A DNA stretch of 64,000 bases, from the NCBI GenBank assembly GCA_963724805.1, contig CAVRWA010000011.1, forward strand, positions 1,054,001 through 1,118,000. The letters are read 5' to 3'. The stretch comes from CAVQZA01 sp963724805. GTDB lineage: Bacteria > Actinomycetota > Thermoleophilia > Gaiellales > Gaiellaceae. Below the pieces are notes generated by a model. It was given only the letters and a program-made list of their open reading frames with translations. It searched no databases and was not told the DNA's origin. How positions within the stretch are numbered: the first letter of the stretch is position 1; every line of letters begins with the position of its first letter. A program made the position numbers and the translations under genes. Below, piece by piece: positions 42,024 through 49,764 of the stretch.

Positions 42024-42950
42024 GTGAGCGCACTTCGTAACCCCTTTGACACAAACGGGGATTGGCTCCGTTGCGCGCTCCACACTCACACGACCAATTC
42101 GGACGGCGAGCTCGCCCCGGATTTGCTCGTGCGCCACTACGACTGGGCCGGTTTCGACGTGCTCGCGATCACCGACCACTGGGTGCGCACGGTCGAGCGG
42201 TCGACGAAGCAACTGCTCGTGATCCCGGGCACCGAGCTGAACGCGCAGGCGGGCGGGCCGGAGCACGACGCGCATGTGCTCGCGCTCGGTCTCGCGACCG
42301 ATCCGGAGATCCCGAGCGGCGAGTTCGCGCCGCTCCACGAGGTGGTGCGCTGGATCAACGACGCAGGAGGTGTCGCCTACCTCGCGCACACGTACTGGAG
42401 CGGCCTGCGCACAGACCAGTTCGAGGACTGCGAGGGGCTCGTCGGGATCGAGGTCTACAACGCGGGCTGCCAGCTCGAGGTCGGGCGGGGCGACTCGAGC
42501 ATCCACTGGGACGAGGCGCTCGAGCGCGGCCGGCTCCTGTACGCGCTCGCCACCGACGACTCGCACCATCCCGGCTACGACAGCGACCTCGCCTGGGTCT
42601 GGGCGCGGTGCGCCGAGCGCTCGCAGGAGGCCGTCCTGGAGGCGCTCCGCGAGGGGCTCTTCTACGGCTCCAGCGGGCCGCTGATCCACGGGCTCGAGGT
42701 CGCCGACGACGGTGTCGTCGTGCGCTGCAGCCCGGCCGCCAGCGTGACCCTCTACGCCGGACGGCGTACCGGCGCCCGGGTGAACGCAGGCAGGCTCGGC
42801 TACCCTCACGCCGCCCGGGTGCTGGAGCGCGACGACGACGGCGCGATCGTCGCGGCGCACCTCGAGCGCCCCTTCCGCCCGCCGTACGGCCGCGTCGAGG
42901 TCGCCGACGCCGCCGGCCGGAAGGCCTGGACGAACCCGCTGTGGATCTAG
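42024..42950 (+). CDS. PHP-domain metal-dependent phosphoesterase
   Basis: A 308-residue PHP protein. Metal-binding motifs are LHTHTTNSDGELAP (motif I), ITDHW (II), IPGTELNA (III), YLAHTYW and ATDDSHHPG (IV). These fold as a trinuclear phosphoesterase. The C-terminal ~90 residues are a beta-rich extension. It overlaps glpD by 10 bp, so a glycerol-phosphate-related substrate is plausible but unproven. Confidence 0.85.
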   Translation: MSALRNPFDTNGDWLRCALHTHTTNSDGELAPDLLVRHYDWAGFDVLAITDHWVRTVERSTKQLLVIPGTELNAQAGGPEHDAHVLALGLATDPEIPSGEFAPLHEVVRWINDAGGVAYLAHTYWSGLRTDQFEDCEGLVGIEVYNAGCQLEVGRGDSSIHWDEALERGRLLYALATDDSHHPGYDSDLAWVWARCAERSQEAVLEALREGLFYGSSGPLIHGLEVADDGVVVRCSPAASVTLYAGRRTGARVNAGRLGYPHAARVLERDDDGAIVAAHLERPFRPPYGRVEVADAAGRKAWTNPLWI

Positions 42951-44449
42951 CTCCGCCGTCGCGAGAACGAGCGCTCACCGAGCTCGGCGAGCGGCGCTTC
43001 GACCTCCTCGTTGTCGGCGGCGGGATCATCGGCGCGGGGATCGCCTCCACCGCGGCGGCCCACGGGCTGGCGGTGGCGCTCGTCGAGCGCGGCGACTTCG
43101 GCGGCGCCACGTCGAGCACGTCGTCGAAGCTGATCCACGGAGGGCTGCGGTACCTCGTGCTGGGCGACGTGAGCCTCGTCCGCGAGGCGCACCAGGAGCG
43201 GCGCGCGCTGATGCAGGTCGTCGCGCCGCACCTCGTCCGCCGGCTGCCTTTCATGTTCCCGCTCTACCGGGACGGCCCGTACCGCCCGTTCGTCGTCAAG
43301 AGCGGGATCCTGCTCTACTCGGCGCTCGCGCGCGGGCGCCTGAGCTGGAGCGTGGACGCCGAGCGCTCCCGCCGCCTCGTGCCCGACCTCCGCACCGAAG
43401 GGCTCCACTCCTGCGCGCTCTACCACGACGCCTGGACGAACGACGGCCGGCTCACCCTCGAGAACGTGCGCGCTGCGGCGAGGGCGGGTGCGACCGTGCT
43501 GAACTACGCCGAGGTCGTCGCCCTGCGCGGCGCCGAGGGCGCCGAGGTAGTCGCCGACGGCGTGAGCGTGGAGGTGAGCGCGCGGGCCGTAGTCAACGCG
43601 ACCGGACCGTGGGTCGATCACGTGCGCCGGCTCGAGGACCCGAACGCGCCACGCTCGATGCGGCTGAGCAAGGGCATCCACGTGCTGGTCGACCAGGAGC
43701 GGCCGTGGACGGCGGCGCTGACGATCCCCCACGACAAGGTGCGGGTGAGCTTCGCCGTGCCGTGGGAAGGCATGCTGCTGCTCGGGACGACCGACACCGG
43801 GCACGACGGCGAGCCGGACGAGGTCGAGGTAACGGAAGCGGACATCGCGCAGGTGCTCGATGAGGCCGGCCTGGCGCTCGACCCCGACCGCGTCCGGCGC
43901 GAGCGTGTCCGCGCAGTGTTCGCGGGCCTCCGCGTGCTGCCGGGCGGCGAGGGCGAGACCGCAAGCGCCCGCCGCGAGACCGTCTACTCGCGCGGCCCGA
44001 GCGGGATGATCAGCGTCGGGGGCGGCAAGCTGACCACCTACCGGCGGATCGCCCTGGACGCTCTCGAGCACCTGCGGGCCGACCTCGGCCTGCACCGGCT
44101 CGACCGCCGGCCGTACCCGCTGCCGGGCGCCCAGGGCCTCGACAGCGTCGTCTTCCCCCCGGGGCTGCACCCCGCGACCCGGGACCACCTCCTGCACCTG
44201 TACGGCTCGCTCGCCCCCGAGGTGCTGGCCCCGGCCGTCGACGATCCCTCGCTGCTCGAGCCGCTGCGCCCGGACGGGCCCGACCTCGCGGCGCAGGCGC
44301 TCTACGCGCTGACACACGAGTGGGCGCTGACGGCAGAGGACGTGCTGCGGCGGCGCACGACAGCCTGGCTCCGCGGCGAGGACACCGCGGCCGAGGCGCG
44401 CGTTGCGGCGCTGCTGGCAAACCGCGCGGCCGCCTCGCCTCGTATGTAG
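42941..44449 (+). CDS. glpD: Glycerol-3-phosphate dehydrogenase (FAD)
   Basis: A 502-residue membrane-associated FAD enzyme oxidising sn-glycerol-3-phosphate to dihydroxyacetone phosphate. The FAD motif is LLVVGGGIIGAGIASTAAAHG; SSTSSKLIHGGLRYL, VNATGPWVD and SVGGGKLTTYRRIA are family hallmarks. GTG 42941 overlaps the PHP-gene stop. It lies downstream of glpK and ugpQ in the same neighbourhood, completing glycerol-3-phosphate entry into glycolysis. Confidence 0.95.
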   Translation: MDLAPPSRERALTELGERRFDLLVVGGGIIGAGIASTAAAHGLAVALVERGDFGGATSSTSSKLIHGGLRYLVLGDVSLVREAHQERRALMQVVAPHLVRRLPFMFPLYRDGPYRPFVVKSGILLYSALARGRLSWSVDAERSRRLVPDLRTEGLHSCALYHDAWTNDGRLTLENVRAAARAGATVLNYAEVVALRGAEGAEVVADGVSVEVSARAVVNATGPWVDHVRRLEDPNAPRSMRLSKGIHVLVDQERPWTAALTIPHDKVRVSFAVPWEGMLLLGTTDTGHDGEPDEVEVTEADIAQVLDEAGLALDPDRVRRERVRAVFAGLRVLPGGEGETASARRETVYSRGPSGMISVGGGKLTTYRRIALDALEHLRADLGLHRLDRRPYPLPGAQGLDSVVFPPGLHPATRDHLLHLYGSLAPEVLAPAVDDPSLLEPLRPDGPDLAAQALYALTHEWALTAEDVLRRRTTAWLRGEDTAAEARVAALLANRAAASPRM

Positions 44450-44453
44450 CTCC

Positions 44454-44831
44454 ATGAGACGAATTCAGCTCGCGGCGATCGCCGCCCTCGCCGCATTCGT
44501 GCTGTCGGCAGCATCTGCGCTCGGGGCGCAGTCAGCGGTCGCAGCCCCTCCGAAGCTGACCGGCACCGTGGGCCCGGGATTCACGATCTCGCTCACCCAG
44601 GGCGGCAAGAAGGTCAAGGCCCTCAAAGCGGGCACCTACACCTTCGTGATCACCGACAAGTCGGCGAGCCACAACTTCGAGATGGACGGGCCGAACGGCT
44701 GGTCGAAGACGTTCACCACGGTCCCCTTCACGGGCGCCAAGTCGTTCACGGTGACCCTGAAGAAGGGCAAGTACAAGTACTACTGCGCACCGCACGAGAG
44801 CTTCATGTTCGGCAACTTCACGGTCAAGTGA
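44454..44831 (+). CDS. Secreted cupredoxin (plastocyanin-like)
   Basis: A 125-residue protein with a signal peptide (about residues 1-31) and a type-1 copper domain. Likely ligands are His in SASHNFEM and Cys, His and Met in YYCAPHESFM. It starts 4 bp after the glpD stop. An electron-carrier role is the family expectation; its partner is unknown. Confidence 0.85.
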   Translation: MRRIQLAAIAALAAFVLSAASALGAQSAVAAPPKLTGTVGPGFTISLTQGGKKVKALKAGTYTFVITDKSASHNFEMDGPNGWSKTFTTVPFTGAKSFTVTLKKGKYKYYCAPHESFMFGNFTVK

Positions 44832-44872
44832 GGTCTTAATCGAGTCTTAGCAGGCCCCGGTATGGTCAGCGC

Positions 44873-45169
44873 ATGGATCACTTCCGGGGCTATCACGAGA
44901 GCGGCGGCGACCCTCATATGTGGGGGTGGCTCTTCTTGTTGATCGTCGCCGCCTTGCTGATCGGCCTCGCGGTGTTTCTCGCGGTCCGATACGCCGGACG
45001 GCAAGCCTCGTTCCCGGCCGCGGCGGGCACGGCCGCAATCGACCAGCCGCTGGCCGTCCTGAGGATGCGCTACGCGCGCGGCGAGGTTTCGCGGGACGAG
45101 TTCCTCCAGGCGAGCGACGACCTCGGGGGCCCCCCGGGCCCGGTGGTCCAGCCGCCGCCCCCGGGCTAG
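44873..45169 (+). CDS. Small membrane protein with SHOCT domain
   Basis: A 98-residue protein: one membrane helix (LFLLIVAALLIGLAVFLAV, about residues 20-38) and a C-terminal SHOCT motif (LAVLRMRYARGEVSRDEFLQ, about 61-80). The tail is proline-rich. Its TAG stop lies in the left end of the 171-bp palindrome. Function unknown; SHOCT modules are thought to mediate oligomerisation. Confidence 0.75.
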   Translation: MDHFRGYHESGGDPHMWGWLFLLIVAALLIGLAVFLAVRYAGRQASFPAAAGTAAIDQPLAVLRMRYARGEVSRDEFLQASDDLGGPPGPVVQPPPPG

Positions 45170-45336
45170 ATGGTTGACACCACACCTGCGCACGTCTGGC
45201 TGGTGGCTCCGACGCGGCGCAGGATCGCCCGGTTCGCCCTTGACCAGGCCCACCGGCCTGGCCTGCGGACGACCCGGCCGCCCTGCTTGGTCTGTGCCAT
45301 CCCCAGACGCACCCGGGCACGGCATCAACCATCTAG
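45166..45336. repeat. 171-bp imperfect palindrome supplying both stop codons of convergent genes
   Basis: Perfect 12-bp ends CTAGATGGTTGA (45166-45177) and TCAACCATCTAG (45325-45336) are inverted. About 48 bp inside each end align imperfectly (for example both contain CGTCTGG at the same offset), and the middle holds CCAGGC-N6-GCCTGG. The CTAG at each end supplies the TAG stop of the flanking convergent gene. Confidence 0.7.
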
Positions 45337-45815
45337 AGCAGCTGCTCGACCAGCGCGCCTGCGCGCGCGGCGAACCCCTCCGCGAGCGTGACCTGCTCCG
45401 GGGGAAACGTCGACGGGCCGCGGCCGTAGACCTCGACGAGGGCCCAGCACTGCCCGCCGACCGGCAGCGCCACCATCAGCAGCGAATCGAAGCCGAGCTC
45501 CTCGAGCACGGAGGCCTCGCGCGGCTCCGCGTCCTCGTCGTGGATCGAGACGGCATGTGACTCGCCCCGCTTCACAACGTCCTCTGTGAGCGGGAAGTCG
45601 GTGACGAGGAAGCCCTGGCCGAGCGAGAGGCTCTCGCCTGCGGGCGCGTGCTCGACGACGATCACGAGCGCGTCCCCGAGCACGCGGGAGATCGCACAGG
45701 CGCTCGCGCCGAGGAGCTCGACGAGCGCGACCGCCGTCGCGCGGAGCAGCTCCGGCACTGTCGTCGCTCGCTCGAGCGCCTCGGCGGCGCGGGCCTCTCC
45801 CTCGGGGACCGCCAT
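45333..45815 (-). CDS. GAF-like domain protein
   Basis: A 160-residue protein resembling a lone GAF sensor domain: about residues 20-155, with ACAISRVLGDALVIVVEH, SLGQGFLVTDFPLTEDVV, DSLLMVALPVGGQCWALVEV. ATG 45815 is chosen over the longer frame since an AGGA precedes it and the upstream residues are not domain-like. No output domain; the ligand is unknown. Its stop lies in the right end of the 171-bp palindrome. Confidence 0.72.
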   Translation of the reverse strand: MAVPEGEARAAEALERATTVPELLRATAVALVELLGASACAISRVLGDALVIVVEHAPAGESLSLGQGFLVTDFPLTEDVVKRGESHAVSIHDEDAEPREASVLEELGFDSLLMVALPVGGQCWALVEVYGRGPSTFPPEQVTLAEGFAARAGALVEQLL

Positions 45816-45855
45816 GCGGGTCCTATCGTCGCCTCCCCGGGGCGCCTTTAGGCGC

Positions 45856-46278
45856 TCAGGCGGGCGCCGTCCTGGCTCCGGGGAAGCGCGGAAGGCCGTC
45901 GTCGGGAATGGGCTCCCACGCCGCCGCATCGGCGACGAACTGACGGTACGACGGCCTGATTCCAGGGTCACCGTCGAACGCTCCCAGGCGGACGCTCATC
46001 GTCTCGGGATCCGCCGGGCTCCGGCTCCAGAGCGCCGAGCCGCAGGCCGAGCAGTACGACTTCGAGAAGCCGTCCGGAGGCTCGTACGTGCGGACGAGCT
46101 CCTCGCCGGCGACGATCCGCAACGAGCCGGGGACGATCCGCGCCTGTGCGGATGCGGCCGTTCCGGTCCTGCGACGACAGCGCGTGCAATGGCAGTAGCC
46201 GGCCGAGACGAGCGGTTCGGCGACCTCGAAACGGACGCCGCCGCACAGACACCCGCCGGTGAGCGGAAACTCGGGCAC
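45856..46278 (-). CDS. GFA/CENP-V family zinc protein
   Basis: A 140-residue member of the glutathione-dependent formaldehyde-activating (GFA) fold. Zinc ligands are in LTGGCLCGGVRFEV, AGYCHCTRCRRRTG and YCSACGSALWSR. The start is probably GTG 46278 before PEFPLTGG; other in-frame starts lie upstream. Many family members are not glutathione enzymes, so formaldehyde handling is only a possibility, though it would suit a demethylation-rich genome. Confidence 0.82.
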   Translation of the reverse strand: MPEFPLTGGCLCGGVRFEVAEPLVSAGYCHCTRCRRRTGTAASAQARIVPGSLRIVAGEELVRTYEPPDGFSKSYCSACGSALWSRSPADPETMSVRLGAFDGDPGIRPSYRQFVADAAAWEPIPDDGLPRFPGARTAPA

Positions 46279-46379
46279 GACTCGGATCGTATCGGCACCT
46301 GTCAGAATCACGACCTCAGGACGATCCGGCCCCTGCGGCGGCCGGCGGTCAGCGTGAACGCCAACGAGGAGGAGCCGCA

Positions 46380-47174
46380 GTGCCACTACACCTAGGGAAG
46401 CAGCCCCCAAAGCCCAAGCCGAAGGACCTGCAGTGGAGCAGCCTCGCCGCGAGAGTGCAGATGCCCAGCGTGCCGGCCCGGTTCGGTCACGCGAATCTGT
46501 TCCAGGACTGGTGGATGCTCGGGAACGGCCCCGACGACAGCGTCAAGCCGGGGTTCCAGGGCGCCGGCGACTGCGTCTGGGCTGGAGCGGCGCACGAGCA
46601 CCGCCTGATCAACAAGCTCGTGCACAAGGTGGACGTGCAGTTCACCGGCGCCGACGTGATCTCCGACTATGCGGCCGTGACGGGCTACGACCCCGACGAT
46701 CCGTCGACCGACAACGGCACCGACGTCCACGAGGCGCTCGACTACCGCCGCAAGATCGGGATCCGCGACGCCAAGGGCGTTCGCCACAAGATAGGCGCCT
46801 ACGTCGCGATCGACCCGAACAACTGGGACCACCTCCGGCAGGCCGCTTTCATCTTCGGCGCGGTCGGGATCGGCTTCGAGTTTCCGAACTCCGCCTGGGA
46901 CCAGTTCGACCACGGCCGGCCGTGGGACGTCGTCCCAAACGACGGCGGCAACGACGGCGGCCACTACGTGCCCATCATGGGCGCGCCGAGCGCGGACAAG
47001 GTCGGGGTCGTGTCCTGGGGGAAACGCCAGGAGATGACGCGGGCGTTCTACGAGAAGTACAACGACGAGACGTGGGTCTACATCACACCGGAGGAGCTGA
47101 ACGAGAAGGGCACGGGGCTGCACGGCTTCGACATGACGAAGCTGAACCAGTTCCTCTCCGCGCTGAAGAAGTGA
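46380..47174 (+). CDS. Papain-fold-like protein of unknown function
   Basis: A 264-residue protein. GAGDCVWAGAAHEH (about residue 62) followed by GGHYVPIMG (about 196) and VVSWGKRQEM has the Cys...His...polar order of C1-type (papain-fold) peptidases. The overall family is not recognised with certainty and no signal peptide is present. GGAGGAG precedes the GTG start. It may be a phage- or effector-related amidase/peptidase. Confidence 0.6.
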   Translation: MPLHLGKQPPKPKPKDLQWSSLAARVQMPSVPARFGHANLFQDWWMLGNGPDDSVKPGFQGAGDCVWAGAAHEHRLINKLVHKVDVQFTGADVISDYAAVTGYDPDDPSTDNGTDVHEALDYRRKIGIRDAKGVRHKIGAYVAIDPNNWDHLRQAAFIFGAVGIGFEFPNSAWDQFDHGRPWDVVPNDGGNDGGHYVPIMGAPSADKVGVVSWGKRQEMTRAFYEKYNDETWVYITPEELNEKGTGLHGFDMTKLNQFLSALKK

Positions 47175-47195
47175 CGACCGAACGGGAGGGTTTCG

Positions 47196-47501
47196 ATGGC
47201 AGTCGCAGTCATGCAGGAGTGGGCGCCGACCAACGACCGAACGACGACGAACTACGACGCGATCGGAAAGAAGATGGGAGTCGACACCGACCCGCCCGCC
47301 GGGCTCCTGATCCACGTGGCCGGGTTCTCCGACGACGGGACCTTCAGGATCTTCGAGGTCTGGGAGTCGCGCGAGGACGCCGAGCGGTTCCGGGTCGAGC
47401 GGCTCATGCCCGCGGTGGGCGAGGTGATGGCGACCGGAGCCGGCGCGCCCCCGGTCAAGGAGGAGATGTACGACCTCCATGCGGTGACGCCCGGCCCGTA
47501 G
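47196..47501 (+). CDS. Small ferredoxin-like-fold (ABM-like) protein
   Basis: A 101-residue protein whose pattern (AVMQEWAPTN; PAGLLIHVAGFSDDGTFRIFEVWESREDAERFRVERLMPAV) resembles dimeric alpha-beta-barrel proteins of the ABM type. GGAGG lies 6 bp before the ATG. Function unknown. It follows the papain-fold-like gene by 21 bp. Confidence 0.7.
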   Translation: MAVAVMQEWAPTNDRTTTNYDAIGKKMGVDTDPPAGLLIHVAGFSDDGTFRIFEVWESREDAERFRVERLMPAVGEVMATGAGAPPVKEEMYDLHAVTPGP

Positions 47502-47514
47502 CTACCCTCCCGGG

Positions 47515-49155
47515 ATGACCGGGGTCGCGGTGCGTATTGCCGTGGTGGTCGTAATCGCCGCCGCTGCGTTGCCGGCGCTTCTGGCGTCGGCGGCCCCGTC
47601 GCGGTCCGCCGCCCTCTACCAGGGGCCCGGGTTCGATACGTGCAGCGCGCCGTCCACCAAGACGATGCAGAGCTGGCTCGCCTCGCCGTACCGGGCCGTG
47701 GGGATCTACATCGGCGGCGTCAACCGCGCCTGCCCCGACGGGAACCTCTCACCTGCGTGGGTGGCGGGCGTCGTCGCGGGCGGCTGGAACCTGCTGCCGC
47801 TCTACGTAGGCCTCCAGGCGCCCTGCGTGGGGCAGGCCGGGCTCGCGCTGATCAATCCCTCGACGGCGACGGCCGACGGCTCCGCCTCCGCCGACGACGC
47901 GGTCGCCCGCGCCGGCGCCTTCGGCCTCGCCCCGGGCTCCCCGATCTACTTCGATATGGAGGGCTACAAGGGAAACAGCCCGGCGTGCACGAAAGCGGTG
48001 CAGTCGTTCCTGGCGGGATGGGTGTCGCAGCTGCGCAGCCGCGGCTACCTCGCCGGCGTCTACGGCAGCGCCGCCTCGACGATCCGCGACCTGATCCCGT
48101 CCGCCGACAATCCCTCGACCGGCCCCGACGCCGTCTGGATCGCGAACTGGAACGGCCAGACCGGCGTCTTCGGCGATCCGTACGTCGCCGACACGTACTG
48201 GCCGAGCCACCAGCGCATCCACCAATACAAGGGCGGCCACCACGAGACCTACGCCGGCGTCACGGTCAACATCGACAGCAACACGGTCGATGGACCGGTG
48301 GCCGGGCCGGGCAACGTGCCCGTGCCCGCGCCTCCCCCGCTTCCGCCTCCCCAGCCGACGGGCGGCTCGGTGACGACGGGCGATGGGCTGGCTACGGTCA
48401 GCTGGGCGGCGAACGCGTTCACAGGCACGCCGACGGTGACCGCGACGGCCTCGACGCTGCCGTCGGCCGTCGGCGGATTCGCGGCCGGGAGCTACGTCGT
48501 CCAGGTCGGCGCCTCGTACCCGGACGGGTCCCAGGTCACGCGGTTCGCGGCGCCCGTCACGATTGCCTTCCACTTGCCGGCGCCGACCGCGGTTCCGGCC
48601 TTCGCCCCCGACGGTGTCGCCTGGAAGCCCCTTTCCACCACCGCGTTCACCCGAGCCGCCGACGGCACGGTGACCGTCTCGACCACCTCGCCGGGCTCGT
48701 TCGGGCTCCTGCGCGACGTCGCGCCGCCGACGAGGCCCGCGGGCCTGACCGGGCGGCTCGTGCACGGCCGCCTCGTGCTCGCCTGGCAGGCCGCCACCGA
48801 CAACAGCGGCTCGCTCGCGGGCTACGAGATCACGCTGGACGGGAAGCCGCTCGCGGCCGCGTCCGCGACGAAGCCGACCGCGTCCCTCCTCGCGTTCAAC
48901 CGGAACGGCCCGTCGGTGTTCCGCGTCAGCGCCCGGGACGCGGCCGGCAACTCGAGCGTGGGCTCTGCTCCGGTCGTCGTCCGCCCCACCCCGCGGCCCG
49001 CGTCGGTCCCGCGCGAGATCCCGAACTGGGGCTTTCAGCTGTTCGCATGGCAGCAGGCGGGCCAGCAGGGCAAGCGCCCCGCCGCCCCGCTTCGGGTTCC
49101 GTCGTGGTACTGGCGCTGGGCAGGCTGGCGGCTACACCCGTTCCGCGTGGTCTAG
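47515..49155 (+). CDS. Secreted DUF1906 (glycoside-hydrolase-like) protein with fibronectin-like C-terminus
   Basis: A 546-residue secreted protein. Residues 1-31 are a signal peptide. About 34-265 is a DUF1906/Rv2525c-like TIM-barrel domain (LYQGPGFDTCSAPS, GIYIGGVNRACP, SPIYFDMEGYKG, WIANWNGQTG). A proline-rich linker (APPPLPPPQP) leads to beta-rich repeats, the last a fibronectin-III-like unit (about 405-490). The family is thought to act on cell-wall or extracellular glycans; the exact substrate is unknown. Confidence 0.78.
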   Translation: MTGVAVRIAVVVVIAAAALPALLASAAPSRSAALYQGPGFDTCSAPSTKTMQSWLASPYRAVGIYIGGVNRACPDGNLSPAWVAGVVAGGWNLLPLYVGLQAPCVGQAGLALINPSTATADGSASADDAVARAGAFGLAPGSPIYFDMEGYKGNSPACTKAVQSFLAGWVSQLRSRGYLAGVYGSAASTIRDLIPSADNPSTGPDAVWIANWNGQTGVFGDPYVADTYWPSHQRIHQYKGGHHETYAGVTVNIDSNTVDGPVAGPGNVPVPAPPPLPPPQPTGGSVTTGDGLATVSWAANAFTGTPTVTATASTLPSAVGGFAAGSYVVQVGASYPDGSQVTRFAAPVTIAFHLPAPTAVPAFAPDGVAWKPLSTTAFTRAADGTVTVSTTSPGSFGLLRDVAPPTRPAGLTGRLVHGRLVLAWQAATDNSGSLAGYEITLDGKPLAAASATKPTASLLAFNRNGPSVFRVSARDAAGNSSVGSAPVVVRPTPRPASVPREIPNWGFQLFAWQQAGQQGKRPAAPLRVPSWYWRWAGWRLHPFRVV

Positions 49156-49164
49156 GGCCCGCTC

Positions 49165-49764
49165 GTGAAGGAGCGGGTCTACGACGCCCTGAACGGCGGG
49201 CTCGACCGCGCGGGGTTCGCGGAGCGGCGCGAGCGGCTCGTGGCGGCGCTCGAGGGCGACGTGCTCGAGATCGGGGCCGGCACAGGCCTCAACATCCCGC
49301 ACTACCGGCAGGCACTGCGTGTCGTCGCGCTCGAGCCCGACCTCGCCTACACCCGGCGGTTGCGGGAGCGCGCCGCGACGAGCCGGGTCCCGATCGAGAT
49401 CGTCGAGGGAACCGCCGAGGCGCTGCCGTTTCCCGACGCGAGCTTCGATCACGTCGTCGCCACGCTCGCGCTCTGCTCGGTCTCCGACCTCGGGCTCACC
49501 CTCGCCGAGATCCTGCGCGTCCTGCGGCCGGACGGCTCGCTCGAGTTCCTCGAGCACGTGCGCGGCGAGGCCGGAGTGGCGCGCTGGCAGGACCGCCTTA
49601 CGCCGCTCCAGCGCCGCATCGCCGACGGCTGCCGTCTCAACCGCGACACGGCCGCGGAGATCGAAGCCGCCGGCTTCCGGATCGAGCGGCTCGAACGGTT
49701 CCGGATGCCGGCCGGACATCCGCTGATCCGGCCGGCGATCCAGGGGACGGCCGTGAGGCCCTAG
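49165..49764 (+). CDS. Class I SAM-dependent methyltransferase
   Basis: A 199-residue Rossmann methyltransferase. Motif I is VLEIGAGTGLNIPHY, the acidic residue is in VVALEPDLAY, and FDHVVATLALCSVSD is motif IV-like. It starts at GTG 49165 and overlaps the convergent MFS gene by 4 bp. UbiE-like but with an unknown acceptor. Confidence 0.88.
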   Translation: MKERVYDALNGGLDRAGFAERRERLVAALEGDVLEIGAGTGLNIPHYRQALRVVALEPDLAYTRRLRERAATSRVPIEIVEGTAEALPFPDASFDHVVATLALCSVSDLGLTLAEILRVLRPDGSLEFLEHVRGEAGVARWQDRLTPLQRRIADGCRLNRDTAAEIEAAGFRIERLERFRMPAGHPLIRPAIQGTAVRP

